Shown here one piece after another: positions 55,014 to 64,000 of a DNA stretch of 64,000 nt. Source of the DNA: Balanoglossus misakiensis (Eukaryota; Hemichordata); contig CM082586.2 of NCBI GenBank assembly GCA_040954595.2, positions 744,001-808,000 on the forward strand. The letters run 5' to 3'. The notes under the pieces are model-generated. The model had not been told where the DNA came from. It saw only the letters and a list, made by a program, of their open reading frames with translations, and did no database searches. The position numbers and the translations under genes are program-made. Within the stretch, counting starts at the first letter, position 1; each line of letters starts with the position of its first letter.

Positions 55014-58000
55014 TACCACAATTTTCATGTGCTATAACCCACGAAAAATGTCGAAAAGTGACAAAAACAGGAACATTCTCAAAGTCGAGAATTTGTCAGT
55101 ATTTGAAGATTTTCATGAGCTATAACCCATGAAAACTTTCAAAAATCGTGAAATTTCCAACTTTCCCCAAATCGAAAAATTCTCAGTTTTTGAAGATTTT
55201 CATGAGCTATAACCCATGAAAACTTTCAAAAATCGTGAAATTTTCAACTTTTGCCAAATCGAAAAATTCTCAGTTTTTGAAGATTTTATGAGCTATAACC
55301 CATGAAAACTTTCAAAAATCGTGAAATTTCCAACTTTCGCCAATTCGAAAAATTCTCAGTTTTTGAAGATTTTCATGAGCTATAACCCATGAAAACTCTC
55401 AAAAATCGTGAAATTTCCAACTTTCGCCAAATCGAAAAATTCTCAGTTTTTGAAGATTTACATGAGCTATAACCCATGGTTTTTATCAAAAAATCACCAA
55501 ATTTCGAAAATTCGCAAAGTCGAAAAATTGTCATTTCTGGATGATTTTCCTGAGCTATAACCCATGGTTTTTATCAAAAAATCATCAAATTTCGAAAATT
55601 CGCAAAGTCGAAAAATTGTCATTTTTGGATGATTTTCCTGAGCTATAACCCATGGTTTTTATCAAAAAATCACCAAATATTGAAAATTCGCAAAGTCGAA
55701 AAATCGTCGATTTTTCACGATTTTCCTGAGCTATAACCCATGGTTTTTTCAAAAAATTACCAAATTTTGAAAATTCGCAAAGTCGAAAAATCGTCGATTT
55801 TTCACGATTTTTCTGAGCTATAACCCATGGTTTTTTCAAAAAATCACCAAATTTCGAAAATTCCCAAAGTCGAAAAATCGTCGATTTTTCACTATTTTCC
55901 TGAGCTATAACCCATGGTTTTTTCAAAAAATCACCAAATTTCGAAAATTCGCAAAGTCGAAAAATCGTCGATTTTTCACGATTTTCCTGAGCTATAACCC
56001 ATGGTTTTTTCAAAAAATCACCAAATTTTGAAAATTCCCAAAGTCGAAAAATCGTCGATTTTTCACGATTTTCCTGAGCTATAACCCATGGTTTTTTCAA
56101 AAAATCACCAAATTTCGAAAATTCCCAAAGTCGAAAAATCGTCGATTTTTCACGATTTTCCTGAGCTATAACCCATGGTTTTTTCAAAAAATCACCAAAT
56201 TTCGAAAATTCCCAAAGTCGAAAAATCGTCGATTTTTCACGATTTTCCTGAGCTATAACCCATGGTTTTTTCAAAAAATCACCAAATTTCGAAAATTCCC
56301 AAAGTCGAAAAATCGTCGATTTTTCACGATTTTCCTGAGCTATAACCCATGGTTTTTTCAAAAAATCACCAAATTTCGAAAATTCGCAAAGTCGAAAAAT
56401 CGTCGATTTTTCACGATTTTCCTGAGCTATAACCCATGGTTTTTTCAAAAAATCACCAAATTTCGAAAATTCGCAAAGTCGAAAAATTGTCATTTCTGGA
56501 TGATTTTCCTGAGCTATAACCCATGGTTTTTTCAAAAAATCACCAAATTTCGAAAATTCCCTAAGTCGAAAAATCGACGATTTTTCACGATTTTCCTGAG
56601 CTATAACCCATGGTTTTTTCAAAAAATCACCAAATTTCGAAAATTCCCAAAGTCGAAAAATCGTCGATTTTTCACGATTTTCCTGAGCTATAACCCATGG
56701 TTTTTTCAAAAAATCACCAAATTTCGAAAATTCCCAAAGTCGAAAAATCGTCGATTTTACACGATTTTCCTGAGCTATAACCCATGGTTTTTTCAAAAAA
56801 TCACCAAATTTCGAAAATTCCCTAAGTCGAAAAATCGACGATTTTTCACGATTTTCCTGAGCTATAACCCATGGTTTTTTCAAAAAATCACCAAATTTCG
56901 AAAATTCGCAAAGTCGAAAAATCGTCGATTTTTCACGATTTTCCTGAGCTATAACCCATGGTTTTTTCAAAAAATCACCAAATTTCGAAAATTCCCAAAG
57001 TCGAAAAATCGTCGATTTTTCACGATTTTCCTGAGCTATAACCCATGGTTTTTTCAAAAAATCACCAAATTTCGAAAATTCCCAAAGTCGAAAAATCGTC
57101 GATTTCTCACGATTTTCCTGAGCTATAACCCATGGTTTTTTCAAAAAATCACCAAATTTCGAAAATTCCCTAAGTCGAAAAATCGACGATTTTTCACGAT
57201 TTTCCTGAGCTATAACCCATGGTTTTTTCAAAAAATCACCAAATTTCGAAAATTCCCAAAGTCGAAAAATCGTCGATTTTTCACGATTTTCCTGAGCTAT
57301 AACCCATGGTTTTTTCAAAAAATCACCAAATTTCGAAAATTCCCAAAGTCGAAAAATCGTCGATTTTTCACGATTTTCCTGAGCTATAACCCATGGTTTT
57401 TTCAAAAAATCACCAAATTTCGAAAATTCCCAAAGTCGAAAAATCGTCGATTTTTCACGATTTTCCTGAGCTATAACCCATGTTTTTATCAAAAAATCAC
57501 CAAATTTCGAAAATTCCCAAAGTCGAAAAATCGTCGATTTTTCACGATTTTCCTGAGCTATAACCCATGTTTTTATCAAAAAATCACCAAATTTTGAAAA
57601 TTCCCAAAGTCGAAAAATCGTCGATTTTTCACGATTTTCCTGAGCTATAACCCATGGTTTTTTTCAAAAAATCACCAAATTTTGAAAATTCGCAAAGTCG
57701 AAAAATCGTCGATTTTTCACGATTTTCCTGAGCTATAACCCATGGTTTTTTCAAAAAATTACCAAATTTTGAAAATTCGCAAAGTCGAAAAATCGTCGAT
57801 TTTTCACGATTTTCCTGAGCTATAACCCATGGTTTTTTCAAAAAATCACCAAATTTCGAAAATTCCCAAAGTCGAAAAATCGTCGATTTTTCACGATTTT
57901 CCTGAGCTATAACCCATGGTTTTTTCAAAAAATCACCAAATTTCGAAAATTCCCAAAGTCGAAAAATCGTCGATTTTTCACGATTTTCCTGAGCTATAAC

Positions 58001-61000
58001 CCATGGTTTTTTCAAAAAATCACCAAATTTCGAAAATTCCCAAAGTCGAAAAATCGTCGATTTTTCACGATTTTCCTGAGCTATAACCCATGGTTTTTTC
58101 AAAAAATCACCAAATTTCGAAAATTCCCTAAGTCGAAAAATCGACGATTTTTCACGATTTTCCTGAGCTATAACCCATGGTTTTTTCAAAAAATCACCAA
58201 ATTTCGAAAATTCCCAAAGTCGAAAAATCGACGATTTTTCACGATTTTCCTGAGCTATAACCCATGGTTTTTTCAAAAAATCACCAAATTTCGAAAATTC
58301 GCAAAGTCGAAAAATCGTCGATTTTTCACGATTTTCCTGAGCTATAACCCATGGTTTTTTCAAAAAATCACCAAATTTCGAAAATTCGCAAATTCGAAAA
58401 ATCGTCGATTTTTCACGATTTTCCTGAGCTATAACCCATGGTTTTTTCAAAAAATCACCAAATTTCGAAAATTCGCAAAGTCGAAAAATCGTCGATTTTT
58501 CACGATTTTCCTGAGCTATAACCCATGGTTTTTTCAAAAAATCACCAAATTTCGAAAATTCGCAAAGTCGAAAAATCGTCGATTTTTCACGATTTTCCTG
58601 AGCTATAACCCATGGTTTGTTCAAAAAATCACCAAATTTCGAAAATTCCCAAAGTCGAAAAATCGTCGATTTTTCACGATTTTCCTGAGCTATAACCCAT
58701 GGTTTTTTCAAAAAATCACCAAATTTCGAAAATTCCCAAAGTCGAAAAATCGTCGATTTTTCACGATTTTCCTGAGCTATAACCCATGGTTTTTTCAAAA
58801 AATCACCAAATTCCGAAAATTCCCAAAGTCGAAAAATCGTCGATTTTTCACGATTTTCCTGAGCTATAACCCATGGTTTTTTCAAAAAATCACCAAATTT
58901 CGAAAATTCCCAAAGTCGAAAAATCGTCGATTTTTCACGATTTTCCTGAGCTATAACCCATGGTTTTTTCAAAAAATCAGCAAATTTCGAAAATTCCCAA
59001 AGTCGAAAAATCGTCGATTTTTCACGATTTTCCTGAGCTATAACCCATGGTTTTTTCAAAAAATCAGCAAATTTCGAAAATTCCCAAAGTCGAAAAATCG
59101 TCGATTTTTCACGATTTTCCTGAGCTATAACCCATGGTTTTTTCAAAAAATCACCAAATTTCGAAAATTCCCAAAGTCGAAAAATCGTCGATTTTTCACG
59201 ATTTTCCTGAGCTATAACCCATGGTTTTTTCAAAAAATCACCAAATTTCGAAAATTCCCAAAGTCGAAAAATCGACGATTTTTCACGATTTTCCTGAGCT
59301 ATAACCCATGGTTTTTTCAAAAAATCACCAAATTTCGAAAATTCCCAAAGTCGAAAAATCGACGATTTTTCACGATTTTCCTGAGCTATAACCCATGGTT
59401 TTTTCAAAAAATCACCAAATTTCGAAAATTCGCAAAGTCGAAAAATCGTCGATTTTTCACGATTTTCCTGAGCTATAACCCATGGTTTTTTCAAAAAATC
59501 ACCAAATTTCGAAAATTCGCAAAGTCGAAAAATCGTCGATTTTTCACGATTTTCCTGAGCTATAACCCATGGTTTTTTCAAAAAATCACCAAATTTCGAA
59601 AATTCGCAAAGTCGAAAAATCGTCGATTTTTCACGATTTTCCTGAGCTATAACCCATGGTTTTTTCAAAAAATCACCAAATTTCGAAAATTCCCAAAGTC
59701 GAAAAATCGTCGATTTTTCACGATTTTCCTGAGCTATAACCCATGGTTTTTTCAAAAAATCACCAAATTTCGAAAATTCCCAAAGTCGAAAAATCGTCGA
59801 TTTTTCACGATTTTCCTGAGCTATAACCCATGGTTTTTTCAAAAAATCACCAAATTTCGAAAATTCCCAAAGTCGAAAAATCGTCGATTTTTCACGATTT
59901 TCCTGAGCTATAACCCATGGTTTTTTCAAAAAATCACCAAATTTCGAAAATTCCCAAAGTCGAAAAATCGTCGATTTTTCACGATTTTCCTGAGCTATAA
60001 CCCATGGTTTTTTCAAAAAATCACCAAATTTCGAAAATTCCCAAAGTCGAAAAATCGTCGATTTTTCACGATTTTCCTGAGCTATAACCCATGGTTTTTT
60101 CAAAAAATCACCAAATTTCGAAAATTCCCAAAGTCGAAAAATCGTCGATTTTTCACGATTTTCCTGAGCTATAACCCATGGTTTTTTCAAAAAATCACCA
60201 AATTTCGAAAATTCCCAAAGTCGAAAAATCGTCGATTTTTCACGATTTTCCTGAGCTATAACCCATGGTTTTTTCAAAAAATCACCAAATTTCGAAAATT
60301 CCCAAAGTCGAAAAATCGTCGATTTTTCACGATTTTCCTGAGCTATAACCCATGGTTTTTTCAAAAAATCACCAAATTTCGAAAATTCCCAAAGTCGAAA
60401 AATCGTCGATTTTTCACGATTTTCCTGAGCTATAACCCATGGTTTTTTCAAAAAATCACCAAATTTCGAAAATTCCCAAAGTCGAAAAATCGTCGATTTT
60501 TCACGATTTTCCTGAGCTATAACCCATGGTTTTTTCAAAAAATCACCAAATTTCGAAAATTCCCAAAGTCGAAAAATCGTCGATTTTTCACGATTTTCCT
60601 GAGCTATAACCCATGGTTTTTTCAAAAAATCACCAAATTTCGAAAATTCCCAAAGTCGAAAAATCGTCGATTTTTCACGATTTTCCTGAGCTATAACCCA
60701 TGGTTTTTTCAAAAAATCACCAAATTTCGAAAATTCCCAAAGTCGAAAAATCGTCGGTTTTTCACGATTTTCCTGAGCTATAACCCATGGTTTTTTCAAA
60801 AAATCACCAAATTTCGAAAATTCCCAAAGTCGAAAAATCGTCGGTTTTTCACGATTTTCCTGAGCTATAACCCATGGTTTTTTCAAAAAATCACCAAATT
60901 TCGAAAATTCCCAAAGTCGAAAAATCGTCGATTTTTCACGATTTTCCTGAGCTATAACCCATGGTTTTTTCAAAAAATCACCAAATTTCGAAAATTCCCA

Positions 61001-64000
61001 AAGTCGAAAAATCGTCGATTTTTCACGATTTTCCTGAGCTATAACCCATGGTTTTTTCAAAAAATCACCAAATTTCGAAAATTCCCAAAGTCGAAAAATC
61101 GACGATTTTTCACGATTTTCCTGAGCTATAACCCATGGTTTTTTCAAAAAATCACCAAATTTCGAAAATTCCCAAAGTCGAAAAATCGTCGATTTTTCAC
61201 GATTTTCCTGAGCTATAACCCATGGTTTTTTCAAAAAATCACCAAATTTCGAAAATTCCCAAAGTCGAAAAATCGTCGATTTTTCACGATTTTCCTGAGC
61301 TATAACCCATGGTTTTTTTCAAAAATCACCAAATTTCGAAAATCCCAAAGTCGAAAAATCGTCGATTTTCACGATTTTCCTGAGCTATAACCCATGGTTT
61401 TTCAAAAAATCACCACCTCACGATCTCTCCAAGGTTTTTTCAAAAAACACCAATTTCGAAAATTCCCAAAGTCGAAAAATCGTCGATTTTTCACGATTTT
61501 TCCTGAGCGAAACCCATTGTTTTTTCAAANNNNNNNNNNNNNNNNNNNNNNNNNNNNNNNNNNNNNNNNNNNNNNNNNNNNNNNNNNNNNNNNNNNNNNN
61601 NNNNNNNNNNNNNNNNNNNNNNNNNNNNNACGATTTTCCTGAGCTATAACCCATGGTTTTTTCAAAAAATCACCAAATTTCGAAAATTCGCAAAGTCGAA
61701 AAATCCGTCGATTTTCACGATTTTCCTGAGCTATAACCCATGGTTTTTTCAAAAAATCACCAAATTTCGAAAATTCGCAAAGTCGAAAAATCGTCGATTT
61801 TTCACGATTTTCCTGAGCTATAACCCATGGTTTTTCAAAAAATCACCAAATTTCGAAAATTCGCAAAGTCGAAAAAATCGTCGATTTTTCACGATTTTCC
61901 TGAGCTATAACCCATGGTTTTTTCAAAAAATCACCAAAATTTCGAAAATTCGCCAAAGTCGAAAAATCGTCGATTTTTCACGATTTTCCTGAGCTATAAC
62001 CCATGGTTTTTTTCAAAAAATCACCAAATTTCGAAAATTCCCAAAGTCGAAAAATCGTCGATTTTTCACGATTTTCCTGAGCTATAACCCATGGTTTTTT
62101 CAAAAAATCACCAAATTTCGAAAATTCCCAAAGTCGAAAAATCGTCGATTTTTCACGATTTTCCTGAGCTATAACCCATGGTTTTTTCAAAAAATCACCA
62201 AATTTCGAAAATTCCCAAAGTCGAAAAATCGACGATTTTTCACGATTTTCCTGAGCTATAACCCATGGTTTTTTCAAAAAATCACCAAAATTTCGAAAAT
62301 TCCCAAAGTCGAAAAATCGTCGATTTTTCACGATTTTCCTGAGCTATAACCCATGTTTTTTCAAAAAATCACCAAATTTCGAAAATTCGCAAAGTCGAAA
62401 AATCGTCGATTTTTCACGATTTTCCTGAGCTATAACCCATGGTTTTTTCAAAAAATCACCAAATTTCGAAAATTCCCCAAAGTCGAAAAATCGTCGATTT
62501 TTCACGATTTTCCTGAGCTATAACCCATGGTTTTTTCAAAAAATCACCAAATTTCGAAATTCCCAAAGTCGAAAAATCGTCGATTTTTCACGATTTTCCT
62601 GAGCTATAACCCATGGTTTTTTCAAAAAATCACCAAATTTCGAAAATTCCCAAAGTCGAAAAATCGTCGATTTTTCACGATTTTCCTGAGCTATAACCCA
62701 TGGTTTTTTCAAAAAATCACCAAATTCGAAAATTCCCAAAGTCGAAAAATCGTCGATTTTTCACGATTTTCCTGAGCTATAACCCATGGTTTTTTCAAAA
62801 AATCACCAAATTTCGAAAATTCCCAAAGTCGAAAAATCGTCGATTTTTCACGATTTTCCTGAGCTATAACCCATGGTTTTTTCAAAAAAATCACCAAATT
62901 TCGAAAATTCCCAAAGTCGAAAAATCGTCGATTTTTCACGATTTTCCTGAGCTATAACCCATGGTTTTTTCAAAAAATCACCAAATTTCGAAAATTCCCA
63001 AAGTCGAAAAATCGTCGATTTTTCACGATTTTCCTGAGCTATAACCCATGGTTTTTTCAAAAAATCACCAAATTTCGAAAATTCCCAAAGTCGAAAAATC
63101 GTCGATTTTTCACGATTTTCCTGAGCTATAACCCATGGTTTTTTCAAAAAATCACCAAATTTCGAAAATTCCCAAAGTCGAAAATCGTCGATTTTTCACG
63201 ATTTTCCTGAGCTATAACCCATGGTTTTTTCAAAAAATCACCAAATTTCGAAAATTCCCAAAGTCGAAAAATCGTCGATTTTTCACGATTTTCCTGAGCT
63301 ATAACCCATGGTTTTTTCAAAAAATCACCAAATTTCGAAAATTCCCAAAGTCGAAAATCGTCGATTTTTCACGATTTTCCTGAGCTATAACCCATGTTTT
63401 TTCAAAAAATCACCAAATTTCGAAAATTCCCAAAGTCGAAAAATCGTCGATTTTTCACGATTTTCCTGAGCTATAACCCATGGTTTTTTCAAAAAATCAC
63501 CAAATTTCGAAAATTCCCAAAGTCGAAAAATCGTCGATTTTTCACGATTTTCCTGAGCTATAACCCATGGTTTTTTCAAAAAATCACCAAATTTCGAAAA
63601 TTCCCAAAGTCGAAAAATCGTCGATTTTTCACGATTTTTCCTGAGCTATAACCCATGGTTTTTTCAAAAAATCACCAAATTTCGAAAATTCCCAAAGTCG
63701 AAAAATCGTCGATTTTTCACGATTTTCCTGAGCTATAACCCATGGTTTTTTCAAAAAATCACCAAATTTCGAAAATTCCCAAAGTCGAAAAATCGTCGAT
63801 TTTTCACGATTTTCCTGAGCTATAACCCATGGTTTTTTCAAAAAATCACCAAATTTCGAAAATTCCCAAAGTCGAAAAATCGTCGATTTTTCACGATTTT
63901 CCTGAGCTATAACCCATGGTTTTTTCAAAAAATCACCAAATTTCGAAAATTCCAAAGTCGAAAAATCGTCGATTTTTCACGATTTTCCTGAGCTATAACC
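55014..64000. repeat. 87-bp satellite DNA array (about 103 monomers, continues past window)
   Basis: Tandem 87-bp monomers anchored by GAGCTATAACCCATGG, with a palindromic segment AAAAATCGTCGATTTTT. The first five or so units (about 55014-55490) are a divergent 87-bp variant containing CATGAAAACTTTCAAAAATC. Units to about 55700 are intermediate, and after that monomers are nearly identical. The unit length is 29 codons, so long frames stay open on both strands; these are not genes. Small indels increase from about 61300 on, next to the N gap. The array starts 50 bases after the last visible ADCY8 exon, so as assembled it sits in an ADCY8 intron. Confidence 0.98.
61530..61629. other. Assembly gap, 100 N
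   Basis: Exactly 100 N inside the satellite, the usual placeholder for a gap of unknown length. True array size cannot be read from this window. Confidence 0.99.

Noticed and set aside
55585-61234. Very long open frames (up to 1201 codons) made of a 29-residue repeat
   Set aside because: They are produced by a stop-free 87-bp satellite unit, occur on both strands, and their differences are as often residue-changing as silent.
55014-64000. Regular direct repeats resembling a CRISPR array
   Set aside because: There are no unique spacers; whole 87-bp units repeat, and the setting is an animal genome.

Overview
This window comes from an invertebrate animal nuclear genome. The genes have many short introns (mostly 80-300 bp) with standard GT-AG junctions, the base composition is AT-rich, microsatellites are abundant, and the proteins are clearly metazoan (bystin, MSH6, WDR48, a Rab20-like GTPase, a class A GPCR, an SLC6 transporter, ADCY3 and ADCY8). 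I cannot fix the phylum; an invertebrate deuterostome or a lophotrochozoan would both fit. I rebuilt exon chains by hand from splice sites, reading phase and family knowledge. Every multi-exon chain reported as complete closes in frame.

Layout: 1-445 (+) 3' end of bystin; 871-8796 (+) a complete 29-exon MSH6 (1388 aa); 9170-13954 (+) a complete 17-exon WDR48/UAF1 (674 aa); 15397-16776 (-) a 4-exon Rab20-like GTPase, convergent with WDR48; 17.5-17.65 kb a possible orphan first exon beside NRF-1/YY1-like motifs; 18967-20478 (+) a truncated L1/Tx1-type LINE; 21611-22570 (+) an intronless orphan rhodopsin-family GPCR; 23595-28042 (+) an SLC6-family transporter with two tandem alternative TM6 exons; 29565-42696 (-) a complete 19-exon ADCY3; 48841-54964 (+) the first 11 coding exons of ADCY8; 55014 to the window end, about 9 kb of an 87-bp satellite containing a 100-N assembly gap.

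The left third holds housekeeping genome-maintenance genes (MSH6 in mismatch recognition, WDR48 as the activating partner of USP1/12/46), with CRE, E2F, NRF-1 and YY1-type motifs at their starts. The right half is a head-to-head pair of membrane adenylyl cyclases sharing a 6-kb upstream region, with several RFX X-box consensus matches across the locus. ADCY8 runs into satellite DNA directly after a membrane exon, so its C-terminal catalytic half is missing from the window.

Most notable points: two homologous 163-nt exons of the SLC6 gene that fit the mutually-exclusive-exon rule and swap the substrate-pocket helix; an 87-bp satellite that is a multiple of three, open in a frame on both strands, and carries a near-perfect palindrome whose centre base toggles; a possible 13-monomer higher-order repeat inside that array; and the ADCY3/ADCY8 divergent pair.
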